Origin: Streptococcus canis
GTDB taxonomy: Bacteria; Bacillota; Bacilli; Lactobacillales; Streptococcaceae
Direction: 5' to 3'
Length of the DNA stretch: 64,000 nt
NCBI RefSeq assembly: GCF_900636575.1
Contig: NZ_LR134293.1
Span: forward strand, 2,020,745-2,084,744
The translations under genes were made by a program, and so were the position numbers. The notes beneath the pieces were generated by a model. It made no database searches and was not told the DNA's origin. It saw only the letters and a list, made by a program, of their open reading frames with translations. Below, piece after piece: positions 34,853-41,956 of this stretch; the first letter of the stretch is position 1, and each line of letters begins with the position of its first letter.

Positions 34853-35439
34853 GCAATCACCTCACTTTTATTCACTAAAGAATACGCTTGATACTTCACG
34901 CAAATTGATTCAACTTTATGTCGAAGCCACATTGGTGCTTGAGGGACATCATTATATCGACCATATTCACCAAAGAGTAGTTCCATACCGACATTTCTAG
35001 CTTGTGTAGCCTCTAAAAATGTATCGTAATAACCAAGATGGACCTCCTGCTGAGATATTTTTATTCTTGCACGATATTTATTTCTCGGTCGATAAAAGCT
35101 AACCCCCGTAACTCCAGACGTGTTATTTACTTGCAGTCCTTGATTAATTTGATTTTGCTGATGAGTACAAAACCTAATATTTTCAGAGCGATTATCCAAT
35201 GTATCAAGGTTGATATGGTCTACTTCTAAACCTTCCCTATGTCCAAATAAATAACGATGAAGATAATTGCCTCTTGTACAAATAATGTACGATTTAGAAT
35301 CTTCATCGTTATTTTTATTTCGATAAAAGTTTACATCTGCAATCTTTGAAAAGTTTTCCTTATCAAAAATAAACTGTGTTCCATCTTTTAAAGTTCCTGT
35401 ACCAACAGAGCCTATAAATGAATATTGAACATTAGACAT
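34849..35439 (-). CDS. HNH homing endonuclease with AP2-like domain
   Basis: 196 residues. The HNH core has YLHRYLFGHREGLEVDHINLDTLDNRSENIRFCTHQQNQIN (D-H, N and H positions present). The second half, TSGVTGVSFYRPRNKYRARIKISQQEVHLGYYDTFLEATQARN, is an AP2/ERF-type DNA-binding repeat common in phage homing endonucleases. It lies between the ParB-methyltransferase and C5-methyltransferase genes, overlapping both starts by 1-4 bp. That position suggests a free-standing homing gene. Activity is not proven. Confidence 0.85.
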   Translation of the reverse strand: MSNVQYSFIGSVGTGTLKDGTQFIFDKENFSKIADVNFYRNKNNDEDSKSYIICTRGNYLHRYLFGHREGLEVDHINLDTLDNRSENIRFCTHQQNQINQGLQVNNTSGVTGVSFYRPRNKYRARIKISQQEVHLGYYDTFLEATQARNVGMELLFGEYGRYNDVPQAPMWLRHKVESICVKYQAYSLVNKSEVIA

Positions 35440-36692
35440 CAGGATGCCCCCTTCTGTAACAATGCTTCATCAAAACTAATCGTTTCTCCCTCTCGAATTA
35501 CAGTTACGTTAGCTTCACCAGTCGACTCCATGTAGCGTTTGACAATGACATCCACAAACTTTTCATCAAGCTCAATGCCATAACAGACTCGACCAGTCTG
35601 ATCTGCTGCCATGAGGGTTGACCCTGAACCAAGAAAGGGATCAAGGACAAGTGTCCCTCGCATGGATGAGTTTTGGATAGGATATGCCATAAGCTGAATC
35701 GGCTTCATGGTTGGGTGGTCTTTACTAGACTTGGGACGGTCATATTCCCAGATAGTTGTCTGCTTACGGTCACTGAACCATTGGTGTCTTCCCTTTTGTC
35801 GCCAACCAAAGAGGCAGGGTTCATGTTGCCATTGGTAGGGACTGCGTCCTAGAACCAGTGAGTTCTTTTTCCAAATGCAACAACCGCTCAGATAGAAACC
35901 AGCGTCCTTAAAGGCCTTACGGAAATTCAGCCCTTCCGTATCCGCATGGAAAACATAGATTGAAGCATCAGCTTCCATGTGACTTTCCACTTGCGTGAAC
36001 ATGTCATAGAGGAACTGGTAGAAATCACCGTCCGACATATTGTCATTTTGAATTTTACCTGCCGTCTTTTCAACATCGCAATTATACGGCGGGTCTGTCA
36101 CAACAAGATTGACTTTCTTATCACCTAGTAGTTGGTCGTAGGTTTCTACCTTAGTGGAATCACCACAAATGACTCGGTGTTTTCCGAGTTGCCAGATGTC
36201 CCCACGTCTTGCGACCGTTGGTTTCTTCAGCTCCTCCTCCACATCAAAGTCATCTTCAGACAAGTCCTTGTCATGGACATTGGAGAGAATATCATCAATC
36301 TCTGGTGGTTCAAAGCCCGTCAGGTCAAGGTTGAAGTCTGACTCTTGCAAGTCCAAAAGCAAGTCTGCTAGAAGCTGGTCATCCCATTGACCAGTAATTT
36401 TATTGAGGGCAATATTCAGTGCCTTTTCATCTTCCTTGGACAGAGAGACAATGACACACTTAGCCGTTTCATACTTGAGGTCTTTAAGAACCGTCAAACG
36501 TTGATGTCCACCAATGACCGTCAAATCTTCGTTGACAATGATGGGGTCTACATAGCCAAACTTGAGTAGGCTTTGTTTAATCTTTTCGTACTCCTTATCA
36601 CCCTTCTTCAATTTCTTTCGAGGGTTATAAGAAGCAGGTTTTAAGTCACTTAGGGGAAGTTCCTTAATCTCCATGTTGGGTTGCGTTATCAT
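35439..36692 (-). CDS. ParB-domain / DNA N4- or N6-methyltransferase fusion
   Basis: 417 residues. Residues 1-120 are ParB/sulfiredoxin-like (LPLSDLKPASYNPRKKLKKGDKEYEKIKQSLLKFGYVDPIIVNEDLTVIGGHQRL). The methyltransferase follows, with DPPYNCDVEKTAG (catalytic motif IV) and the SAM motif FLGSGSTLMAADQTGRVCYGIELDEKF near the C-terminus. This beta-class fusion is common in Gram-positive phages and may protect packaged DNA or mark replication. The start at 36692 has AGGAGTAAGGA upstream and overlaps the preceding HTH/zinc gene. Confidence 0.92.
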   Translation of the reverse strand: MITQPNMEIKELPLSDLKPASYNPRKKLKKGDKEYEKIKQSLLKFGYVDPIIVNEDLTVIGGHQRLTVLKDLKYETAKCVIVSLSKEDEKALNIALNKITGQWDDQLLADLLLDLQESDFNLDLTGFEPPEIDDILSNVHDKDLSEDDFDVEEELKKPTVARRGDIWQLGKHRVICGDSTKVETYDQLLGDKKVNLVVTDPPYNCDVEKTAGKIQNDNMSDGDFYQFLYDMFTQVESHMEADASIYVFHADTEGLNFRKAFKDAGFYLSGCCIWKKNSLVLGRSPYQWQHEPCLFGWRQKGRHQWFSDRKQTTIWEYDRPKSSKDHPTMKPIQLMAYPIQNSSMRGTLVLDPFLGSGSTLMAADQTGRVCYGIELDEKFVDVIVKRYMESTGEANVTVIREGETISFDEALLQKGAS

Positions 36693-37119
36693 TCCTTACT
36701 CCTTTTCTAAATCGATAATCAATGTAACAAGGGTGTCCACAGAACTTCCTTGTTGGATTGGCATAGGATAAAAAAGACCTGTTACAGTTGTGACAAGTCA
36801 ATTCATCGTACGCAGTTTTAGTTTTATCGTGTTGGCTTTGATTGTCTCTCCACCAAATCGCTCGGCAGCTATTTGAGCAGAACTTTTTAGGTCTGCCTTG
36901 GACAGCATGGTGTAACTTTTTCAGGCAGGTCTTACAATAAATATGTTCTCCTTCATCAAGCTGATACTTGACGAACTGCCCCATTCCTTTTAACTCTGGG
37001 TGTCTACGACAATATTGCTTGACCGAACCAAGAGACAGATTTAACATTTGAGCAATGGTACCATAGCCAAATCCATCTCGCCTAAGTTTCCAAATGTCTC
37101 GACGCTGATTATCGTTCAT
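36664..37119 (-). CDS. HTH plus double zinc-ribbon protein (paralogue of 12823-13224)
   Basis: 151 residues. N-terminal HTH (RRDIWKLRRDGFGYGTIAQMLNLSLGSVKQYCRRH), then YCKTCLKKL with KKFCSNSCRAIWW, and TCHNCNRSF with RKFCGHPCYIDYRF. Same order, spacing and WW motif as the protein leading the recombinase operon, so the two arose by duplication. Often labelled a sigma-70-like subunit in databases, though only the HTH resembles sigma region 4. It is probably a regulator of phage promoters, located upstream of the modification and packaging genes. Confidence 0.78.
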   Translation of the reverse strand: MNDNQRRDIWKLRRDGFGYGTIAQMLNLSLGSVKQYCRRHPELKGMGQFVKYQLDEGEHIYCKTCLKKLHHAVQGRPKKFCSNSCRAIWWRDNQSQHDKTKTAYDELTCHNCNRSFLSYANPTRKFCGHPCYIDYRFRKGVRNDNATQHGD

Positions 37120-37277
37120 TTTTTTTCCTCCAAGAACTAAAAATGATTGATTTCTCTATTTTTCATGTATTTACCCCTTCAAAAACAGGCTAAAACTGAC
37201 ACTAGCAAACGATACTTACCCTGCTAGAAAGATTGACACCATAATGGTTCAATGCACTTTTTATCTATTTTCAGTAT

Positions 37278-37317
37278 GCCCCTAACGAATTTTGCGAAAA
37301 TGCACGTTTGAGGGGGC
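37278..37317. other. Extended hairpin in non-coding gap
   Basis: GCCCCTAACG (37278-37287) pairs with CGTTTGAGGGGGC (37305-37317, two-nt bulge), and inside it ATTTT-GCG-AAAAT forms a further stem. No T-run follows, so it is not a terminator. The rest of the 324-bp gap 37120-37443 contains only the promoter of the plus-strand TA module and no convincing ORF. Confidence 0.45.
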
Positions 37318-37388
37318 GTCGGTCTTAGTTTCCCAAGAGTTTAGAGATTTCATCCTCCCTACCCCTCTTCTATCCCCCTTCTTTTTGG

Positions 37389-37417
37389 TTGCAAATGTTA
37401 AACATTAGTGATACAAT
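37389..37417 (+). promoter_or_regulatory. Promoter and operator of DinJ/YafQ module
   Basis: TTGCAA (37389-37394), 17 bp, TACAAT (37412-37417). AATGTT-A-AACATT (37394-37406) is a perfect inverted repeat between the boxes, placed as expected for antitoxin autorepression. AGGAGG lies before the ATG at 37444. Confidence 0.75.
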
Positions 37418-37443
37418 TAAAGAAACTGTAGGAGGATACTAAA

Positions 37444-37725
37444 ATGGCTAAAACAGCTAACATTAATCTACGCATTGAACCCAGTACAAAAGCTCAAGCT
37501 GAATCTCTCTTTGGTAGCTTTGGTATTTCTGTTACTGACGCTATCAACATTTTTCTCAATACTTCTATCATGGAGGGCGGGTTCCCTTTTCAGATTAAAC
37601 AACCTCGTTACAACCGAGAGACTGAACTTGCCATGGAAGAAGCACGCCAAATCATGGAAGGAAAAGTAACTACTAAATCCTATGCTTCTGTATCAGACCT
37701 AATGGCTGATCTAAATGAGGACTAA
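37444..37725 (+). CDS. RelB/DinJ-family antitoxin
   Basis: 93 residues with the DinJ ribbon-helix-helix (NINLRIEPSTKAQAESLFGSFGISVTDAINIFLNTSIMEGGFPF). The GGxPF ending of the helix pair is typical of DinJ. The acidic C-terminus (EARQIMEGKVTTKSYASVSDLMADLNED) should bind the toxin encoded 3 bp downstream. It represses its own promoter through the inverted repeat noted upstream. It is transcribed against the surrounding minus-strand phage operon, so it is a moron inserted between the HNH and HTH/zinc genes. Confidence 0.92.
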   Translation: MAKTANINLRIEPSTKAQAESLFGSFGISVTDAINIFLNTSIMEGGFPFQIKQPRYNRETELAMEEARQIMEGKVTTKSYASVSDLMADLNED

Positions 37726-37728
37726 GTT

Positions 37729-38001
37729 ATGTTACAACTCGTTACGACCAATCAATTCCGTAAAGATGTCAAGCGTGCAAAAAAGCGTGGACTCAACCTC
37801 AAGAAATTAGAAGCCGTGTTGGACCCATTACAGAAGGAAGAAACTCTCGATGAAAAACACAGAGACCATGCCCTTGTTGGAAATTATATGGGATTTAGAG
37901 AGTGCCACATTGAACCTGACTGGCTTTTAGTTTATGCCATAGATAAGGGACAACTTATTCTGACAGCATCAAGAACTGGTTCTCACTCCGACTTATTCTA
38001 A
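37729..38001 (+). CDS. YafQ-family mRNA interferase toxin
   Basis: 90 residues: RKDVKRAKKRGLNLKKLEAVLDPLQKEETLDEKHRDHALVGNYMGFRECHIEPDWLLVYAID, ending ASRTGSHSDLF. The histidines in HALVG and RECHIEPDWLL and the C-terminal HSDLF are the YafQ catalytic pattern. YafQ cleaves mRNA in the ribosome A site and is neutralised by DinJ. Confidence 0.93.
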   Translation: MLQLVTTNQFRKDVKRAKKRGLNLKKLEAVLDPLQKEETLDEKHRDHALVGNYMGFRECHIEPDWLLVYAIDKGQLILTASRTGSHSDLF

Positions 38002-38007
38002 CTCATC

Positions 38008-38035
38008 AAAGTCACTTTATGCGAGTGGCTTTTTT
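38008..38035 (+). terminator. Terminator of DinJ/YafQ module
   Basis: AAAGTCACT, loop TTATGCG, AGTGGCTTT followed by TTTTTC; one G-U pair. It lies 7 bp after the toxin stop. Confidence 0.75.
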
Positions 38036-38043
38036 CTTATGGT

Positions 38044-38403
38044 TCAATATCTATAAACTTGATATCGGTCAGTCGTCTTGGTCTTTCTATCGTGACAAGA
38101 TTTACAGAGAGCTTGCCAGTTGGATTGATTCCAAAAAAGATCTTGGTCTCCTCGGTGAGGAATGATGTGGTCAACCACCATTGCCTTGGTTAACCTTCCT
38201 TTAGCTTGACAATAGACACAAAGTGGATGCACCTTGAGGTAACGAAGCCGTGCCTTATTCCAGCGAGCGTTATAACCCTTGGCTTTGGTTGATTTGACAT
38301 CCAGTACGTAGTTACTTTTGTGGTCATCACAGTATTTGTTTCCATAGGACACAAGATTCGGGCAACCGTTCTGCTTACAAGGGGTGCTTGGTCGACGTGG
38401 CAT
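38044..38403 (-). CDS. HNH endonuclease, packaging-associated type
   Basis: 119 residues from the ATG at 38403 (MPRRPSTPCKQNGCPNLV). Zinc and HNH elements: CKQNGCPNLVSYGNKYCDDH, LCVYCQAKGRLTKAMVVDHIIPHRGDQDLFWNQSNWQALCKSCHDRKT. HNH proteins of this type stand near terminase genes in HK97-like phages and are needed with the terminase for cos cleavage in some of them. Here the plus-strand TA cassette and five other genes separate it from terS. It starts 1 bp after the MetK-like stop. Confidence 0.9.
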   Translation of the reverse strand: MPRRPSTPCKQNGCPNLVSYGNKYCDDHKSNYVLDVKSTKAKGYNARWNKARLRYLKVHPLCVYCQAKGRLTKAMVVDHIIPHRGDQDLFWNQSNWQALCKSCHDRKTKTTDRYQVYRY

Positions 38404-38404
38404 C

Positions 38405-39157
38405 TTACTGCTCCCAAGGAAGATAAGGCTTGGTGAAATGCCCAAGGCAAGTGGTCTTGGTGTAGTCCACGTCCAAGAGGTTCAGCTCCTTGATAATCCC
38501 TTGTGGGGTTAGGTCGTAGCGTTCACGAACCACTCCTACTAGTTGTTCAAGAGGATAATCACTTGTCCCAAAGGTGTTCACATAAACACCAACTGGTTCT
38601 GCCACACCAATGGCGTAAGCCAGTTGTACTTCACAACGTTTAGCATAACCTTCACGGACAAAGTCCTTGGCAATCTTCCGTGCCATGTAGGCGGCTGAAC
38701 GGTCGACCTTGCTTGGATCTTTCCCCAAGGCAGGGTGACCAAGGTTGGTTAACTTTTCAAGCACTCGAGTCGCAAGCACATAAGGAAGTGGTAAGAACTC
38801 AGGGGTTTCATCGGTCGCATAACCAAACATAATCCCTTGGTCACCTGCACTACCCTTATCCACACCTTGAGCGATGTCTGGGCTTTGAACTCCAAGCAAA
38901 TTCGTCACCATGACATCTCTCATGCCATAAGGTTCCAGGACTTTTTTGACAATCCCTTCGAGGTTAAAGTAGTACTTTGTTGAGACTTCTCCTGCAACAA
39001 CCACTTGGTTATCTTTGATTAAGGTTTCAACCGCCACACGGCTGTTCTTATCGTGCTTGAGACATTCCGTCACAATAGCATCTGAGATTTGGTCACAGAG
39101 CTTGTCTGGGTGTCCACTTGATACTTGTTCACTGGTAAAAATCATGTTTTCCTCCAC
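38405..39157 (-). CDS. Mini S-adenosylmethionine synthetase-like protein
   Basis: 250 residues compared with about 385-400 for cellular MetK. The N-part has MIFTSEQVSSGHPDKLCDQISDAI, LLGVQSPDIAQGVD and GDQGIMFGYATDET. The C-part has GKDPSKVDRSAAYMARKIAKDFV and CEVQLAYAIGVAEPVG ... YGHFTKPYLPWEQ-like ending. About 115 residues that normally lie between them, including the GDxGLTGRK phosphate-binding loop, are absent without loss of frame. It may make or bind SAM for the two phage methyltransferases, but loss of the loop makes normal catalysis doubtful. A genuine deleted form or a divergent family remain open. Confidence 0.88.
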   Translation of the reverse strand: MEENMIFTSEQVSSGHPDKLCDQISDAIVTECLKHDKNSRVAVETLIKDNQVVVAGEVSTKYYFNLEGIVKKVLEPYGMRDVMVTNLLGVQSPDIAQGVDKGSAGDQGIMFGYATDETPEFLPLPYVLATRVLEKLTNLGHPALGKDPSKVDRSAAYMARKIAKDFVREGYAKRCEVQLAYAIGVAEPVGVYVNTFGTSDYPLEQLVGVVRERYDLTPQGIIKELNLLDVDYTKTTCLGHFTKPYLPWEQ

Positions 39158-39192
39158 GCAAAAAGCCCAACCCTTGTGGGCTAGGCTTTAGT

Positions 39193-39375
39193 TTATTTTA
39201 CTGATTGTTGGCCTGCTTCCTAGGCTCGCTCGAGTGCCCTTTTAATTCCCCAAACCGAAACATCGTAGAAATCGAGGTTATCGCTCCAGCGTTGTTCCAA
39301 GGTTTCAACTTGTAGTTACTCTTGAGCAATCCTTGTAAAAATCACATCCAGTTTTTCTTGTTGGCGTTTTGTCAT
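39193..39375 (-). pseudogene. DUF6900-like small phage protein with two in-frame stops
   Basis: From the ATG at 39375 (good GAGGAGG site) the frame reads MTKRQQEKLDVIFTRIAQE, stop (TAA), LQVETLEQRWSDNLDFYDVS, then VWGIKRALERA, stop (TAG), EAGQQSVK, TAA. The pattern LxVETLExRxSDNLDFxDVSVWGIxxALExAYEAG is the DUF6900 signature, and both stops fall where tyrosine is expected (TAC to TAA and TAC to TAG). It is first behind a phage promoter and precedes the MetK-like gene. Confidence 0.6.
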
Positions 39376-39406
39376 GTTGATGACCTCCTCTTGTTTTTGT
39401 AGGTGT

Positions 39407-39435
39407 ATATTACCGTACAAGCGGAAGGTTATCCA
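39407..39435 (-). promoter_or_regulatory. Phage promoter of shared type, copy 2
   Basis: Minus strand TGGATA (39435-39430), 17 bp, TAATAT (39412-39407). It matches the promoter at 33531-33559 in both boxes, in spacing and in flanking AAC and GG. It lies about 65 bp downstream of an array of seven iterons and leads to the DUF6900/MetK/HNH genes. Confidence 0.5.
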
Positions 39436-39501
39436 GTTATTACTGGGACATTTTTTATCTTTTTTGACACTTACAATTCTACCACAAATTTTTACAAAGG
39501 G

Positions 39502-39573
39502 AGTTCAGACATAGTTCAATGTTAGTTCAACATGAGTTCAGCATCAGTTCAAGTTAAGTTCATATATAGTTCA
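39502..39573. repeat. Iteron array: seven AGTTCA at 11-bp period
   Basis: AGTTCA starts at 39502, 39513, 39524, 39535, 39546, 39557 and 39568, exactly 11 bp apart with five variable bases between. The array overlaps the last eight codons of the small regulator gene (39549-40046), covering its NLT end, and lies upstream of the 39407-39435 promoter. Strict helical spacing with free spacers indicates a cooperative protein-binding site on one face of DNA rather than slippage. Confidence 0.85.
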
Positions 39574-40046
39574 ACTGACAAGGGACAACCCATCTTGACG
39601 AAGATTTGGCGAATATGTTCCAATAACTTTCTACGCCAATTATGAACCGTTCCACGGCTAATGTGAAATTCCCTCATCAAACTATCCCAATTACACTCTG
39701 GCTTTAACATTTCTTGTGCAAACTCAGCCAGGTCATCCTTAAGAAATCGAATAGCCATCTCAAAATTATCAAGGTCATTTGCCAGTCGTATATATCGTTG
39801 AATCAAATCTGCTAAGAGCTCTTCATTTTCCTGAATCATCTTGTCACGAAAACTTAGGGCTATCACCTCTGAACGTTGATTTGTCGGAGTAGAGGTGACT
39901 TTAGGTTCATCCGACCGTTCGAAGACAAGTGACCCAATCACTTCATTCTCAGTCACAGGCTTAAAATTCTCCAAGCGATACTTCAACATTTCCAAGTCCC
40001 CCTTGAGTTCATTATAATGCGTTAGGATATATTCCGCTTTATCCAT
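39549..40046 (-). CDS. Phage transcription regulator candidate (DUF1492/ArpU-like)
   Basis: 165 residues. N-terminus MDKAEYILTHYNELKGDLEMLKYRLENF, a middle linker with TPTNQRSEV, and a C-terminal HTH (WDSLMREFHISRGTVHNWRRKLLEHIRQIF) preceded by helices. Size, coiled N-part and C-terminal HTH fit the DUF1492/ArpU-type late regulators that sit near the end of the early region in streptococcal phages. Its 3' end contains part of the iteron array, so it may bind there and control the adjacent late promoter. That link is inference. Confidence 0.65.
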   Translation of the reverse strand: MDKAEYILTHYNELKGDLEMLKYRLENFKPVTENEVIGSLVFERSDEPKVTSTPTNQRSEVIALSFRDKMIQENEELLADLIQRYIRLANDLDNFEMAIRFLKDDLAEFAQEMLKPECNWDSLMREFHISRGTVHNWRRKLLEHIRQIFVKMGCPLSVELYMNLT

Positions 40047-41415
40047 CCGTTCCTCCTACTTGTGCTTTGACGGATTCAATCAGCCGTGACTGTTGAGCAT
40101 CTTTGTTTTCCAGTGCTTTGAGGATTTCCTCGTCAATAGTGCCTTCCGCTACAATATGTTGAATGACCACTGTTTCTGCTTGTTGCCCTTGTCGCCACAG
40201 ACGAGCGTTGGTTTGTTGGTAGAGTTCCAAAGACCAAGTCAAACCGAACCAAACCAAGTGATGACCGCCCTTTTGAAGGTTTAGACCATGTCCGCTACTA
40301 GCTGGATGTAATAAGCCGACAGAAATTTTCCCCTTATTCCACTCACAGATATCCTCCTCAGTTTTAAGGACTGTACCATTAACCTTGAGTTTTGCCAAAC
40401 GTTCCTCGATACGCTGAAGGTCATGTTTGAACCAATAAACAACAAGAACTGGCTCACCGTTGGCAGCTTCAATGATATCTTCCAGAGCATCGATTTTCTG
40501 GTCATGTAGGCTCACCACTTGATGGTCATCTGAGTAGACGGCACCATTTGCCATCTGCACCAGCTTATTTGAAAGGCTTGCCGCATTGGCAGCTGTCACT
40601 TCACCGTCTGCAAGGTCTGCAAGTACGTAATCTTTCTTGAACTGCTTGTAATCAGATTTTTCTTTGTCAGTAAGATAAACTAGCCTCTTGGTCGATATCA
40701 ATTCAGGCATGTCCAGATAATCCATAGCTTTCATGGAAATGGTGATGTCGTCAATCTTGTCATAGATTTGACACTCCGCATAATCCATTGGGATATACTC
40801 GTAGACAATATTGCCGTTCCTACGACCCTCGTCAAAGTATCGACTACGGTATTCTCCGATGAACCGTCCCAAACGTTCCCCACCATCAATAACCTTGAAC
40901 TCTGCGAACAAATCCATAAGTCCATTTGAACTCGGTGTACCAGTCAACCCAACGATACGTTTCATGTAAGGACGCATGGCCATGAAGGCCTTAAAGCGTT
41001 TGGACTGCCAAGATTTGAACGACGAGAGTTCATCAATAACCACCATATCCCACTTGAAGTAGGGGCTACATTGTTCCACCAGCCAGGGGAGGTTCTCACG
41101 GTTGACAATGTAGATGTCCGCATCTTTTTCAAGAGCAGCTCGCCTTTGTTTTGGTGTTCCCACAATCTTGGCATAGCGGAGGTGTCTTAGTTCCTTCCAC
41201 TGCTCAATCTCATCACTCCACACCGTGTTTGCGACACGAAGGGGCGCAATCACCAAGACCTTTGAGACCTCATAACGGTCAAACATCAGCTCGTTGATGG
41301 CTGATAAGGTTGTGGCAGTCTTTCCCATCCCCATGTCTAGGATGACTGCCGCATAAGGTGTCCTTATGATGAAGTCCTTGGTGATTTCTTGATACTCATG
41401 TAAATTCAATTTCAT
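40039..41415 (-). CDS. SNF2/DEAD-like phage helicase
   Basis: 458 residues. Motifs: I ILDMGMGKTATTLSAI, Ia VLVIAPLRVANTVW, II VVIDELSSFK, III GLTGTPSSNGLMDL, V-VI HPASSGHGLNLQKGGHHLVWFGLTWSLELYQQTNARLWRQGQ. A compact SNF2-family ATPase, widely found beside VRR-NUC and VapE-type genes in Gram-positive phages. It likely remodels or unwinds DNA in replication or recombination. It overlaps the VRR-NUC gene by 20 bp. Confidence 0.93.
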   Translation of the reverse strand: MKLNLHEYQEITKDFIIRTPYAAVILDMGMGKTATTLSAINELMFDRYEVSKVLVIAPLRVANTVWSDEIEQWKELRHLRYAKIVGTPKQRRAALEKDADIYIVNRENLPWLVEQCSPYFKWDMVVIDELSSFKSWQSKRFKAFMAMRPYMKRIVGLTGTPSSNGLMDLFAEFKVIDGGERLGRFIGEYRSRYFDEGRRNGNIVYEYIPMDYAECQIYDKIDDITISMKAMDYLDMPELISTKRLVYLTDKEKSDYKQFKKDYVLADLADGEVTAANAASLSNKLVQMANGAVYSDDHQVVSLHDQKIDALEDIIEAANGEPVLVVYWFKHDLQRIEERLAKLKVNGTVLKTEEDICEWNKGKISVGLLHPASSGHGLNLQKGGHHLVWFGLTWSLELYQQTNARLWRQGQQAETVVIQHIVAEGTIDEEILKALENKDAQQSRLIESVKAQVGGTDG

Positions 41416-41677
41416 CTAGCACTTCTCCAATCTTCTCAATACTGTCAAGCACATGAACCTTGAAGCCCAATCGGTCAAACATCCTGTGCCTTGTCATTTG
41501 TAACAAGCGTGGCTTTCCGCTAGGGGCTTTTACTTCCACCATGCCAAAACTACCCTTGGGTAAAAACACCAACCTATCTGGAACTCCGGCAAACGAAGGC
41601 GACACCCATTTGGGACAAATTCCACCACGCTTTTTCACTTCACTCACTAACTTTCTCTCAACAACTTTTTCTCGCAT
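41396..41677 (-). CDS. VRR-NUC domain nuclease
   Basis: 93 residues: REKVVERKLVSEVKKRGGICPKWVSPSFAGVPDRLVFLPKGSFGMVEVKAPSGKPRLLQ. The GVPD ... EVK residues are the PD-(D/E)XK active site of stand-alone VRR-NUC proteins. It is probably a structure-specific nuclease working with the SNF2 helicase downstream. Confidence 0.93.
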   Translation of the reverse strand: MREKVVERKLVSEVKKRGGICPKWVSPSFAGVPDRLVFLPKGSFGMVEVKAPSGKPRLLQMTRHRMFDRLGFKVHVLDSIEKIGEVLDEIEFT

Positions 41678-41718
41678 AACAATCCTTTCGTCAAATTGAA
41701 GTGTGGAGGTATAGTACA

Positions 41719-41789
41719 GTCATTTCTAAAACTCCTCTTACAGGCTTTTTTATAGTAATTTTTGCTTATAGGATAGTTTTAGAAAAGAC
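41719..41789. repeat. 15-bp inverted repeat upstream of VRR-NUC gene
   Basis: GTCATTTCTAAAACT (41719-41733) and AGTTTTAGAAAAGAC (41775-41789) form an inverted repeat with one mismatch, 41 bp apart. The whole non-coding gap 41678-41956 (279 bp) also holds GTGCTAGTC and GACTAGCAC (a perfect 9-bp inverted pair) and CCTCC/GGAGG arms near 41920. No ORF is convincing. Position between primase/helicase and nuclease genes allows an origin or an operator. Confidence 0.5.
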
Positions 41790-41956
41790 CATAATAGACC
41801 TACACAAAATCAAATGATGTTAGTCGTGCTAGTCCTTTTGACTAATCTGTTCTAATGATTAGAGCTCATAAATTCTTGTCATCAGGTCAATGACTAGCAC
41901 ACCTAAAATCCCTCCCCATCTCCCTTGTGGAGGTAGGACATGGAAAATGATGGTCA

